NCBI RefSeq assembly: GCF_004022565.1
Contig: NZ_CP022987.1
Coordinates: forward strand, 62,001-126,000
Direction: 5' to 3'
Length of the DNA stretch: 64,000 nucleotides
DNA from: Pollutimonas thiosulfatoxidans
GTDB lineage: Bacteria > Pseudomonadota > Gammaproteobacteria > Burkholderiales > Burkholderiaceae_B
Below, in pieces: positions 37,763 through 45,907 of the stretch (position 1 is its first letter; every line of letters starts with the position of its first letter). The translations under genes and the position numbers were made by a program. Under the pieces are notes generated by a model, which saw only the letters and a list, made by a program, of their open reading frames with translations, searched no databases and was not told where the DNA came from.

Positions 37763-38596
37763 GTGAAACAGTATCTTGAACTTCTAGGTGATATCCTTGA
37801 AAACGGTGTGCAGAAAGGTGATCGCACCGGCACAGGCACGACTTCGGTGTTTGGCCGGCAAATTCGTCATGACTTGTCCAAGGGCTTCCCGTTATTGACG
37901 ACCAAGAAGCTGCACTTCAAAAGCATCGCCAACGAGCTTATCTGGTTCTTAAGCGGCAATACCAATGTAGGCTGGCTGCGCGAGCACGGCGTCAGCATCT
38001 GGAACGAGTGGGCCACCGAAGACGGCGAGCTTGGCCCCGTTTATGGCAAGCAATGGACGGCCTGGCCCACCCGCGACGGCGGTACCATCAATCAGATCGA
38101 CTACGTCGTCGACACGCTGCGCAACAACCCCAACAGCCGGCGCATTCTTTTTCATGGCTGGAATCCCGAATACCTGCCCCAAGAATCCGTCAGCCCACAA
38201 CAGAACGCAAAAAATGGACGCATGGCCTTGCCGCCTTGCCACCTGCTGTATCAGTTCTATGTGGCCAACGGTCGCCTGTCGTCGCAGCTTTATATACGCA
38301 GCTCGGATAGTTTCCTGGGCCTGCCCTACAACATTGCCTCGCTGGCCTTGCTGACCCACATGCTGGCGCAGCAGGTGGATCTGGTTCCGCACGAGATCGT
38401 TGTCAGCATAGGCGATCTGCACGCCTACTCGAACCACGGCACGCAGATACAAACCCAGTTGGGTCGCGAGCCGCGCGCCTTGCCGCAGCTGAACATCAAG
38501 CGACGGCCGGCATCCGTTTACGACTACCAGTTTGAAGATTTCGAGATCATCGGCTACGACCCGCATCCGGGTATTTCGGCGCCGATTGCGGTGTAA
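37763..38596 (+). CDS. thyA: Thymidylate synthase
   Basis: ThyA methylates dUMP to dTMP using methylene-tetrahydrofolate, which is oxidised to dihydrofolate and recycled by the divergent folA. The 277-residue protein starts at GTG 37763 behind AGGCGG. The nucleophile Cys is in ALPPCHLLYQFYV, with the dUMP-binding RSSDSFLGLPYNIAS and HAYSNH motifs. A short internal segment SPQQNAKNGRMALPP is slightly longer than in E. coli. Confidence 0.97.
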   Translation: MKQYLELLGDILENGVQKGDRTGTGTTSVFGRQIRHDLSKGFPLLTTKKLHFKSIANELIWFLSGNTNVGWLREHGVSIWNEWATEDGELGPVYGKQWTAWPTRDGGTINQIDYVVDTLRNNPNSRRILFHGWNPEYLPQESVSPQQNAKNGRMALPPCHLLYQFYVANGRLSSQLYIRSSDSFLGLPYNIASLALLTHMLAQQVDLVPHEIVVSIGDLHAYSNHGTQIQTQLGREPRALPQLNIKRRPASVYDYQFEDFEIIGYDPHPGISAPIAV

Positions 38597-38605
38597 GGGG
38601 TGGGG

Positions 38606-38800
38606 TCAGTATTTGCAGTCGCTGGTACGCCCCACCAGCTTGCGCCCATAACGGTAATACCAGTGGGCGAATCGCACCGATATAAAACCCAGGATTGCGC
38701 CAGCGACGACCTCAACTGGCCAGTTCACGCCGGACATCACGCTTAACAAGCACCCCAGCGCAACATAGGCAAACAGTGCAACTCGATGAGCGCCTTTGTG
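38606..38800 (-). pseudogene. Possible PAP2-phosphatase-like C-terminal remnant
   Basis: The minus frame ending at 38606 encodes a membrane-like stretch (RVALFAYVALGCLLSVMSG) followed by VNWPVEVVAGAILG, then a basic end (HWYYRYGRKLVGR). The pattern recalls the last motif of PAP2-type phosphatases (SR...GVHWPSDVLAG), but the Arg, His and Asp appear as Met, Asn and Glu. No proper start or N-terminal half is visible between it and the OsmC gene upstream, so it is probably a decayed fragment. It could be a small real membrane ORF. Confidence 0.35.
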
Positions 38801-38879
38801 CCCGGGCTGGCGCTGTGGCTGCCCCAGACCATGATGGGCAGATAGCACAGCCGCCCTGCACCGCGGCCCTTGTTCGGCT

Positions 38880-39302
38880 TCAGGCCTCGATAAGGCTGAC
38901 CGAGTGCGTGATGCTGGCCGTCTTGGCCAGCATGGCGGTGGCCGAACAATATTTTTCGTGTGACAGCTGCACTGCACGCTCGACCGCAGCGATGGGCAGG
39001 TTCTTGCCCGTGACAATGAACTCGAAATGGATGTTGGTGAATACCTTGGGGTCGACGGTGGCGCGCTCGCCCGTAAGCTTGACGCGACAATGCGTAACCG
39101 CATGGCGACCTCGCTTCAGGATCAGGACCACGTCGTAAGCGGCGCAGCCGCCCGCTCCAGTCAGCAGCATTTCCATAGGGCGGGGGGCCAGATTATTGCC
39201 GCCCCCATCGGGTGCGCCATCCATGGCTGTAACGTGGCCGCTACCGGTGCGTGCTACGAATAGCATCCCTTCTGGGCCGCTCCAGTCGATTGTGCATTCC
39301 AT
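38880..39302 (-). CDS. OsmC-family peroxiredoxin-like protein
   Basis: A 140-residue OsmC/YhfA-type protein, starting at an ATG behind AGGAAA. The peroxidatic Cys is probably in LTGAGGCAAYDVV and the resolving Cys in SHEKYCSATAML, with the intervening KGRHAV-like helix (ILKRGRHAVTHCRVKLTGE). Members reduce organic hydroperoxides or act in sulfur stress; the YhfA branch has no firm role. It is divergent from the oxidase operon, with 222 bases between. Confidence 0.9.
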   Translation of the reverse strand: MECTIDWSGPEGMLFVARTGSGHVTAMDGAPDGGGNNLAPRPMEMLLTGAGGCAAYDVVLILKRGRHAVTHCRVKLTGERATVDPKVFTNIHFEFIVTGKNLPIAAVERAVQLSHEKYCSATAMLAKTASITHSVSLIEA

Positions 39303-39524
39303 GCCGGTTTCCTGCTTGATTCGGAATCCCTAATCATACTCAATTCGTATTTCCAGCATGGGCTGTAGGGTGATTAAGGGTTTACCCGATGTTTTTGTTA
39401 TCATACCTGCGGTTTCTTCGTTTAACGAATCTTTTCACCTCACCGGTTTCCTAGCTTTGGAAAGCCTCTGCCCACGGGCTGGCACCGGTTACCGCGCCTT
39501 ACGGGCCATCGTTCAGGAACTCTC

Positions 39525-41204
39525 ATGAACACCATCACCATACTGCTACTGACATTCACCTTGTCAGTGACGGGTCTATTCGTATTCATCTGGTCTTTAC
39601 GCAAGAATCTGTTTGATGACAACCCTGCCGCCGCGCGCGTCATTTTCTCGGAAGGGGAGATTGGCCGGGTGGAAGAGCCTTCGGCCACGCCCGCGCAGCA
39701 CGCGGCACTGCAAAGTGCCATGGATGCCAGGCCTGCACGTGCGGCCGATCCGGTGCAGGAAGCGCAAGTGAAACAGGAGCTGGAAGAGCGCGTGCGCGCG
39801 GACCGCTCCACGGCTTATGTAACCTTTACCTTCCTGGCCTGTGCCGTCGTGTGGCTGATTTTTGCTTCGGCGGCGGGGCTGATCAGCTCGATCAAGTTGC
39901 ACGAGCCGGATTTCATGACGCAGTACGCCTGGATGACTTTCGGCCGGATGCGCACCTTGCATCTGAACGCCGTGGCCTATGGCTGGGCGCCCATGGCGGC
40001 CTTCGGTATCGCCATCTGGATGTTGCCGCGCCTGCTCAAGACGGAGCTGATGGGCGGCCGCTTCGCGTTGCTGGGAGCCATGCTCTGGAATGCGGCCTTG
40101 ATTGCGGGGTTGGGCAGTATCGCTGCCGGTTTCAATGACGGCCTGGAGTGGCTGGAGATTCCCTGGCAGATCGACATCCTGTTCGTCGTTGGCGGTGCGC
40201 TTATCGGTTTGCCACTGGTTTTCACTTTGCAGAATCGCAAGGCGGACCATTTGTATGTGTCCATCTGGTACATGGGTGCGGCCTTGTTCTGGTTCCCGGT
40301 GCTGTTCCTGGTGGGCAACCTGCCGGCCGTGCACTTTGGCGTAGAGCAGGCCACCATGAACTGGTGGTTCGGCCATAACGTGCTGGGCCTGTTCTATACC
40401 CCTGTGGCCCTGGCATCGGTGTATTACTTCTTGCCCAAGATCATCGGCCGGCCAATACAGTCGTACAACCTGTCCTTGTTGGGATTCTGGGCGCTGGCCT
40501 TTTTCTACGGGCAGGTCGGTGGCCACCACTTGATAGGCGGTCCGGTACCCGGCTGGCTGATTACGCTGTCCATCGTGCAAAGCATCATGATGATCGTGCC
40601 GGTGCTGGCCTTCTCGGTCAACCAGCACCTGACCATGCGTCATCACTTCAAGACCTTGTTCTACTCACCGACCCTGCGCTTTATTGTGCTGGGCGGCATG
40701 ATGTATACGCTTAGCTCCGTGCAGGGCTCGTTCCAGGCCCTGCGCAGCGTGAATACGGTTGCTCACTTCACCCACTTCACGGTCGCTCATGCGCACCTGG
40801 GGCTTTACGGTTTCTTCTCGCTCGTCATGTTCGGCGCCATGTATTTCGTGATGCCTCGCGTGATGTCGTGGGAATGGCCTTACCCGAGACTTATCGCGCT
40901 GCATTTCTGGCTGGTGGTGGTGGGCTTTGCCGTCTACTTCATTGGCCTGTCGATAGGTGGGTGGCTGCAGGGCGTAGCCATGCTGGACGCCAGCGTGCCC
41001 TTCATGGAGTCGGTCCGCATTACCTTGCCTTATCTCGAGTCGCGCACCGTCGGCGGCGCCATCATGACGTTGGGGCATCTGGTGTTTGCCGGGCATTTTG
41101 TCACGATGGCCTTGCGCTACGGCCGCAAGCGTGTCGGACCGGCACTGTTTCATAAACCCTCGACCGTTGCTGCTACGCCAGCCGTTGTAGCCGCGGAGGC
41201 CTGA
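39525..41204 (+). CDS. ccoN: cbb3-like oxidase catalytic subunit with a CcoS-like N-terminal fusion
   Basis: A 559-residue fusion. Residues 1-50 resemble CcoS, the small assembly protein (one helix, then WSLRKNLFDDNPAAARVIFSEGEIG); a charged linker follows (50-93); then a C-family heme-copper oxidase core of 12 or so helices. Heme and copper ligands are visible in RTLHLNAV, WFGHNVLGL, GGHHLIGG and THFTVAHAHLGLYGF, and the C-family helix with the Tyr is FWALAFFYGQVGGHH. Some segments differ from classical CcoN: the motif usually read as IWAGPHH is GQVGGHH here, and the AHAHLG stretch resembles NorB. A quinol or NO side activity cannot be excluded. AGGAA precedes the ATG. Confidence 0.85.
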   Translation: MNTITILLLTFTLSVTGLFVFIWSLRKNLFDDNPAAARVIFSEGEIGRVEEPSATPAQHAALQSAMDARPARAADPVQEAQVKQELEERVRADRSTAYVTFTFLACAVVWLIFASAAGLISSIKLHEPDFMTQYAWMTFGRMRTLHLNAVAYGWAPMAAFGIAIWMLPRLLKTELMGGRFALLGAMLWNAALIAGLGSIAAGFNDGLEWLEIPWQIDILFVVGGALIGLPLVFTLQNRKADHLYVSIWYMGAALFWFPVLFLVGNLPAVHFGVEQATMNWWFGHNVLGLFYTPVALASVYYFLPKIIGRPIQSYNLSLLGFWALAFFYGQVGGHHLIGGPVPGWLITLSIVQSIMMIVPVLAFSVNQHLTMRHHFKTLFYSPTLRFIVLGGMMYTLSSVQGSFQALRSVNTVAHFTHFTVAHAHLGLYGFFSLVMFGAMYFVMPRVMSWEWPYPRLIALHFWLVVVGFAVYFIGLSIGGWLQGVAMLDASVPFMESVRITLPYLESRTVGGAIMTLGHLVFAGHFVTMALRYGRKRVGPALFHKPSTVAATPAVVAAEA

Positions 41205-41206
41205 TC

Positions 41207-41803
41207 ATGGAAAGCGAATACAAACTTCTGGGCGGGGCGATGGTGACCCTGGCCCTGGCAACGGCCACGCTGGTCGTTGTTCCCTACATGCAGCTGTCGG
41301 ACGTGCAGCCGCCTGATGGGCTCAAGCCTTACACCTCGGCGCAGTTGCGTGGTCGTCAGCAATACATAGAGAACGGCTGCGTGTACTGCCATACCCAGCA
41401 ACCGCGTGCACAAGCGCAGGCCCCGGACTTCAAGCGCGGGTGGGGCCGCGCGCCGGTTGCGGGCGACTATTTCTACGACAACCCGCATCTGTTGGGCACG
41501 ATGCGCACAGGCCCCGACCTGCTCAACATCGGTGCACGACAGCCCAGTGCCGACTGGAACCTGGGGCACTTGTATCAGCCGCGCGCCTATGTGCCGGGCA
41601 GCATCATGCCGTCCTATCCCTATATGTTCGAGGTAAAGGATGAGGCCGAGGCAGGCGATCGGGTCGTGAACCTGCCGCCGGCCTATGCGCCGGTGGGCAA
41701 GGTGGTGGTGGCGCGTCCAGAAGCGCTCGATCTGGTGGAGTACTTACTGGCGCTTGATCGCACCTACCCCGTCGATCCGCCCCTGGAAGACGACGCCCAA
41801 TAA
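41207..41803 (+). CDS. ccoO: cbb3-like oxidase cytochrome subunit CcoO
   Basis: A 198-residue membrane-anchored mono-heme cytochrome c. One N-terminal helix (AMVTLALATATLVVVPYM) is followed by the heme site CVYCHTQQPR, a CcoO signature, and the later Met ligand in PGSIMPSYPYMF. It starts two bases after ccoN stops. The protein is close to the classical CcoO length and conserved enough to mark the cluster as cbb3-related. Confidence 0.92.
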   Translation: MESEYKLLGGAMVTLALATATLVVVPYMQLSDVQPPDGLKPYTSAQLRGRQQYIENGCVYCHTQQPRAQAQAPDFKRGWGRAPVAGDYFYDNPHLLGTMRTGPDLLNIGARQPSADWNLGHLYQPRAYVPGSIMPSYPYMFEVKDEAEAGDRVVNLPPAYAPVGKVVVARPEALDLVEYLLALDRTYPVDPPLEDDAQ

Positions 41804-41830
41804 CGTGCAACGCATTCGCGGACAAAACAC

Positions 41831-42424
41831 ATGAATGAACCCAAACGTATCGCCGCGCAGCAGCGCGAAATGCCCGAGCCCAGTGAAGGATATCGGAAGG
41901 TACCCTGGCTGGTGGTGCTGATTGTAGGAGCGCTGTTTGCGTGGTCCATCGGCTATATCGCCTTCACGCATCAGGGCGAACAGCCATCATACGGTGATCG
42001 CCGCAGTGCCGCGGACTTTGCCGTGGCGGCCCCCGCGCCGGGCGGCGTGGTGGATGGCGCGCAGCTTTACACGGCCCAATGCCTGGCCTGCCATCAGGCC
42101 TCGGGCCAGGGCTTACCTGGTGTCTTCCCGCCCTTAGCGGATTCCGAATGGGTCAATGGCAAGGGCTCGCTGGCGATACAGATCGTACTGCACGGCGTAA
42201 CCGGCGAAATGACCGTGGGGGGCACGACCTACAACAGCCAGATGCCCACCTTCAAGGACAAGATGAATGACGCCGAAGTCGCGGCGGTAGTCAGCTATAT
42301 CCGTAGCAACTTTGGCAATACGTCCGAGCCCGTCGACGCCGAGACCGTCAAGGCGGAACGTGCGGCAACGGCAGACCGTACCGAACCCTGGAAGGGCGAC
42401 GCCGACTTGCAGGCCATGAAATAG
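41831..42424 (+). CDS. Membrane-anchored mono-heme cytochrome c of the oxidase operon
   Basis: A 197-residue protein with one membrane helix (WLVVLIVGALFAWSIGYIAF) and a single c-type domain: CLACHQASGQGLPGVFPPL, with a later Met in NSQMPTFKDKMND. It takes the place of CcoP, which normally has two hemes. The likely role is electron input to CcoN/CcoO. It is 27 bases downstream of ccoO and 10 bases upstream of the SCO gene. Confidence 0.88.
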   Translation: MNEPKRIAAQQREMPEPSEGYRKVPWLVVLIVGALFAWSIGYIAFTHQGEQPSYGDRRSAADFAVAAPAPGGVVDGAQLYTAQCLACHQASGQGLPGVFPPLADSEWVNGKGSLAIQIVLHGVTGEMTVGGTTYNSQMPTFKDKMNDAEVAAVVSYIRSNFGNTSEPVDAETVKAERAATADRTEPWKGDADLQAMK

Positions 42425-42434
42425 CGCGCCGGCC

Positions 42435-43046
42435 ATGAGGCTAATACTGGCACTGCTGCTGGTGATTGCTGCAGGAACCGGCGCCGTGTTCTTCAAGACA
42501 GACGGCTTTACGGTTCTGACCAGCGAAAGCGCGCGGCGCGCTGATATTGCGCGGCAGCCGCGCGCTATCCCGCCGGCGTCGCTGCTTACCGCGGCCGCCC
42601 CTAAGGTCAACCTTGCAGAAGAGCTGCAGCGCGACGGACGCGTGGCGGTGATCAATTTTATTTATACGCGCTGTTTTTCCATCTGCCTGGCCATGGGCAG
42701 CGAAATGCAGCAGTTGCAAGCGACCATACAGCAGCAGGGCCTGGCAGGGCGCTTGCGCATACTTAGTCTAAGCTTCGATCCGGCCGATACTGCCGATATG
42801 CTGGCGCGCTATGCCACCAGCATGAAAGCCGATCCGGCTGTTTGGCAGTTCGCTACCCTTAGCGATCCCATCGAGCGCAAAGCGGTGCTGGATGCCTTTG
42901 GCATTGTGGTGGTGCCGGCCCCGCTGGATCAGTACGAGCATAACGCGGCCTTTCACTTGGTAACGCCCGACGGGCGCTTGCATCGTATTGTGGATCTGGG
43001 CAATGCCGCCGAATTGCTGCGCCTGGCGCGCGGGTTGCAACCATGA
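42435..43046 (+). CDS. SCO1/SenC-family copper chaperone
   Basis: A 203-residue thioredoxin-fold protein with an N-terminal signal anchor (LILALLLVIAAGTGAVFF). The copper-binding pair is CFSIC (in NFIYTRCFSICLAMG), with a distal His region HNAAFHLV. SCO proteins deliver copper to cytochrome oxidases, here presumably CuB of the upstream CcoN-like subunit. Its stop overlaps the next start (ATGA). Confidence 0.92.
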   Translation: MRLILALLLVIAAGTGAVFFKTDGFTVLTSESARRADIARQPRAIPPASLLTAAAPKVNLAEELQRDGRVAVINFIYTRCFSICLAMGSEMQQLQATIQQQGLAGRLRILSLSFDPADTADMLARYATSMKADPAVWQFATLSDPIERKAVLDAFGIVVVPAPLDQYEHNAAFHLVTPDGRLHRIVDLGNAAELLRLARGLQP

Positions 43047-43642
43047 AGCGCCGGGTGGGGCAGTTTGCGGCGATCAGCGCTTTGACCTTGGTGCTGGCGC
43101 TGGTGTTCAAGTCCATGCTGACGCAGACCATGGCCTTGCACATGCTGGTTCACATTCCTCTTATCCTTTTTTCAGGCATTTTCGCCGGGGCGGCGGCGTC
43201 CGCCCTCGGCCGTGACCGCAATCCCGCGTGGCTGGACAGCCTGCTGGATAGATATGCGCGGTACAACGAATTTGGTGTTCCGGGATTGCTGGCGGCCAGT
43301 TTTGCCGGGGCGTTCTGGATGATACCCAAGGCGCTGGACGACGTGTTGGTATCCGTCCCGGCCGACATCATGAAGTTTGTGGGTCTCTTTATTGCTGGGT
43401 TAGTGCTGTTCGATTCGCTGCGTCGATCCAGCAGCGTGATAAAGTTGTTTTTCGTGGGCAATTTTTCCTGGATGTCGGCCATCGTAGGCCTGTTGTATCA
43501 GGAAAACCCCGAGCGCTTGTGCAACTTCTATCTGCTGGGCGACCAGGAGCTCGCAGGACGTGGCTTGGTAGCGATTGCGATCTTGCTGCCCGTCTTGTGG
43601 CTGTGGACCGAAAGGCAACGGGTACGAAGGTTTTTCCGGTAA
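43043..43642 (+). CDS. Polytopic membrane protein of unknown function in the oxidase operon
   Basis: A 199-residue protein with about six hydrophobic helices. It does not match a family I can name with confidence. Two His in the motif MALHMLVHIPLIL and aromatic-rich later helices recall CtaG-type oxidase assembly proteins, but the similarity is weak. Translational coupling to SCO by ATGA, and its place in the run, suggest an oxidase assembly or copper-handling role. It is followed 15 bases later by coq7. Confidence 0.8.
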   Translation: MKRRVGQFAAISALTLVLALVFKSMLTQTMALHMLVHIPLILFSGIFAGAAASALGRDRNPAWLDSLLDRYARYNEFGVPGLLAASFAGAFWMIPKALDDVLVSVPADIMKFVGLFIAGLVLFDSLRRSSSVIKLFFVGNFSWMSAIVGLLYQENPERLCNFYLLGDQELAGRGLVAIAILLPVLWLWTERQRVRRFFR

Positions 43643-43657
43643 AGGAGTCGTTGAAGC

Positions 43658-44341
43658 ATGCAGGAAGCAATAAAACCGTCGGTTCAGTTCTCTCGCCAAA
43701 TGAGCGTCGTGGACAACATCCTGGCCGAAGTCGGCCGGGCGGTCAGCGTACTGGATGGCTCCGTCCACGCCGGTCGGCCTAATCCCGCAGGCAAGCTGCC
43801 CTTCAAGACAGAAGCCGAGCCCCAGCTAACGCCAACGGAGCAGCGACACGCCGCCGGTTTGATGCGGGTTAACCATGTAGGCGAGATTTGCGCTCAGGCC
43901 TTGTACCGGGGGCAGGCAGTATTTTGCGGCGATGCAGCAATTCGTGATGTGCTGCACGGCGCGGCTGCAGAAGAGGTCGATCACCTGGTCTGGTGCCAAG
44001 AGCGCCTGAACGAGCTGGAAAGCCGGCCCAGCTTGCTGAACCCGTTGTGGTATGCCGGATCTTTCACTTTGGGCCTGCTGGCCAGCAAAGCAGGACGAGG
44101 AAAAAACTTGGGCTTCATGGCCGAGACCGAGCGCCAGGTCGAGCAGCACCTGGATCAGCATCTGCAAGACCTGCCTGCTACCGATGTGCGATCACGTGAC
44201 ATTGTGGAACAAATGCGTCAGGACGAAATCGTGCATCGTCGCACGGCCGAGAAGCAGGGGGCTCATCGCTTGCCCAAACCGGTACGACTATTAATGAGGG
44301 GAATGTCCAAGGTCATGACGACCACGGCCTATCGTTTTTAA
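43658..44341 (+). CDS. coq7: Demethoxyubiquinone hydroxylase (Coq7/UbiM-type di-iron)
   Basis: Coq7 adds a hydroxyl group in the penultimate steps of ubiquinone synthesis. The protein has 227 residues (start behind AAGGAG; another Met lies at 43700). Di-iron ligands of the ferritin-like fold are visible in RVNHVGEICAQALYRGQ, AAAEEVDHLVWC, ETERQVEQHLDQHL and MRQDEIVHRRTA, each with a Glu and usually a His. It sits directly after the oxidase-related genes, so ubiquinone synthesis and terminal oxidation may be co-expressed. Confidence 0.93.
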   Translation: MQEAIKPSVQFSRQMSVVDNILAEVGRAVSVLDGSVHAGRPNPAGKLPFKTEAEPQLTPTEQRHAAGLMRVNHVGEICAQALYRGQAVFCGDAAIRDVLHGAAAEEVDHLVWCQERLNELESRPSLLNPLWYAGSFTLGLLASKAGRGKNLGFMAETERQVEQHLDQHLQDLPATDVRSRDIVEQMRQDEIVHRRTAEKQGAHRLPKPVRLLMRGMSKVMTTTAYRF

Positions 44342-44405
44342 ACAACGTTACAACTTTTTTGCCCCATATATCTTGCAACGCACAAAAGGACGCTATACAC
44401 TTTAG

Positions 44406-44560
44406 TTATCGGATGTCGAAACGTGATTGCAGAGGGAAAACCCCAATCGCCTGGTCTCAAGCCCTAGCGCTTTAGTAGCCCGACATGCCAAGGTTGTCTC
44501 CTCCACCCTCCTCCTTTGGTGGATTTAGCCCGAGATCTCACGATCTCGGGCTTTTTTTTT
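44406..44560 (+). ncRNA. Candidate small RNA with anti-Shine-Dalgarno loop
   Basis: In the 374-base gap between coq7 and the glycan cluster, a possible promoter (TTGCAA 44373-44378, TATACA 44394-44399, a slightly short 15-base spacer) would start a transcript near 44406. Two hairpins follow: GATTG...CAATC with a GGG-AAAA-CCC core (44425-44448), and CCACC...GGTGG (44503-44522) with the loop CTCCTCCTTT. A second CTCCTCC lies just before the latter stem at 44498-44504. A strong terminator ends at 44560. No ORF is evident. From 44561 to 44715 only AT-rich upstream sequence of the next gene was seen. Confidence 0.45.
44527..44560 (+). terminator. Strong intrinsic terminator
   Basis: An 11-base-pair stem (AGCCCGAGATC / GATCTCGGGCT) around a TCAC loop, followed by a run of nine T from 44552. 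It would end the candidate small RNA or read-through from coq7. Confidence 0.93.
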
Positions 44561-44715
44561 GATTTTTTTTGGCTATAAAGCCTATCACCGTTCGGCCGAT
44601 AGCATGGCACCTGATTTGCTCCTACGCTAATTTGTTGCATTTATTACAGCGGCGTCCCGCCGGTTGTTACATCTGCAGTCGATAATGGGGCAGTTTCACT
44701 CTAGATAGGGGTTCT

Positions 44716-45855
44716 GTGTTTTCGCCTGAGCTTTGGGATTCGTTTACCTGGTTCTATATTTGTATCGTGGCCTTCATGGTCGGCGGCTTGATAGTTGCCT
44801 CTGAACGCTGGCACGGCAAATTTACCGGTGATAGCGACATGGACAAGCCGCAAGCCAGCCATACGCGCTCCACGCCGCGCGTGGGCGGGCTGGCCGTGCT
44901 GGCGGGCAGTCTGGCCGGCCTGCTGGTGCTGGGCCCGAGCAATATGACGTTGACCTGGCTATGGCCAGTGCTGTTTATCGCGGCCTTGCCGGTGTTTGTC
45001 GCGGGCCTGGTCGAAGACATCACCAAGGACGTGGGCTCGGGCAAGCGATTGATGGCCGCATTCATCTCCGCAGCCATTGCGTGGTGGCTCCTGGGCGGCG
45101 TGTCGCGGGTCGGAATAGAGTGGGCCGACTGGATACTGTCGTTCTGGCCTATCTCTTTGTTGTTCACCATGGTGGCGGTCGGCGGCTGCACTCACGCCCT
45201 GAACATTGTGGACGGCATGAACGGCCTGGCCGGCATGATCGCGACCTTGATGGCGCTGTCGCTGGCCTTGGTCGCGCTGCAAGTTCAGGACATCCCCATC
45301 TTTTTGATTGCCGCCGCGCTGGCATCCGCCACGCTGGGTTTCCTGGTCTGGAATTTTCCCTTCGGCCGGGTCTTCCTGGGCGATGGGGGCGCTTATTTCC
45401 TGGGGTTCATGTTGGCCGAGCTGGCAGTGCAACTGGTGGTGCGCAATCCCAGCGTGTCGCCTTTCTATGCCTTGGCGGTGTTGTTCTATCCCGTCTTCGA
45501 AACCGTGTTTTCCATCTGGCGCCGCCGCTTCAAACGCGGCACGCCTGTCGATCAGCCCGATGCCCTGCATCTGCACCAATTGGTCTTTCGGCGGCTGGTA
45601 CGCGTTACCTTCAGTCGAGACAGCCGGCACGCCGTGCCGGCCCTGTGCAATGCCATGACTTCCCCCTATTTATGGGTGTTGGCCCTGATCGGGCTGGTGC
45701 CGGCTACCATCTGGTGGGATAACGCCTGGGCGTTATGTGCCAGTCTGGTGGTGTTCTCGAGTGTCTATTTGTGGCTGTATTCGCGTCTCGTATCGTGGCG
45801 CCGGCCATCATGGTTGTTATTGCCCTCGCTGGGGCGCGATAATCGACGGAAATAG
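44716..45855 (+). CDS. WecA/TagO-family undecaprenyl-phosphate sugar-1-phosphate transferase
   Basis: This membrane enzyme starts a glycan by loading a sugar phosphate (GlcNAc-1-P in WecA) onto undecaprenyl phosphate. The 379-residue protein begins at GTG, behind AGGGG, and has about ten helices. MraY/WecA motifs: STPRVGGLAVL, NIVDGMNGLAG, FLGDGGAYFLGF and the His-rich loop DALHLHQLVFRR. It is the first gene of the surface-glycan run. The sugar is not decided from sequence. Confidence 0.92.
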   Translation: MFSPELWDSFTWFYICIVAFMVGGLIVASERWHGKFTGDSDMDKPQASHTRSTPRVGGLAVLAGSLAGLLVLGPSNMTLTWLWPVLFIAALPVFVAGLVEDITKDVGSGKRLMAAFISAAIAWWLLGGVSRVGIEWADWILSFWPISLLFTMVAVGGCTHALNIVDGMNGLAGMIATLMALSLALVALQVQDIPIFLIAAALASATLGFLVWNFPFGRVFLGDGGAYFLGFMLAELAVQLVVRNPSVSPFYALAVLFYPVFETVFSIWRRRFKRGTPVDQPDALHLHQLVFRRLVRVTFSRDSRHAVPALCNAMTSPYLWVLALIGLVPATIWWDNAWALCASLVVFSSVYLWLYSRLVSWRRPSWLLLPSLGRDNRRK

Positions 45856-45907
45856 ATGCTTGTAAAATTTACCTCTTCTTTTTAGCGCAAGGCGCAGGAG
45901 ATTCAAG

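Noticed and set aside
39303..39524. FNR-type box (TTGAT-N4-ATCAA) upstream of the cbb3-like operon
   Set aside because: I looked for one because cbb3 operons are often FNR controlled. Only half-matches were found (for example TTGATTCGGAATC), not enough to call.
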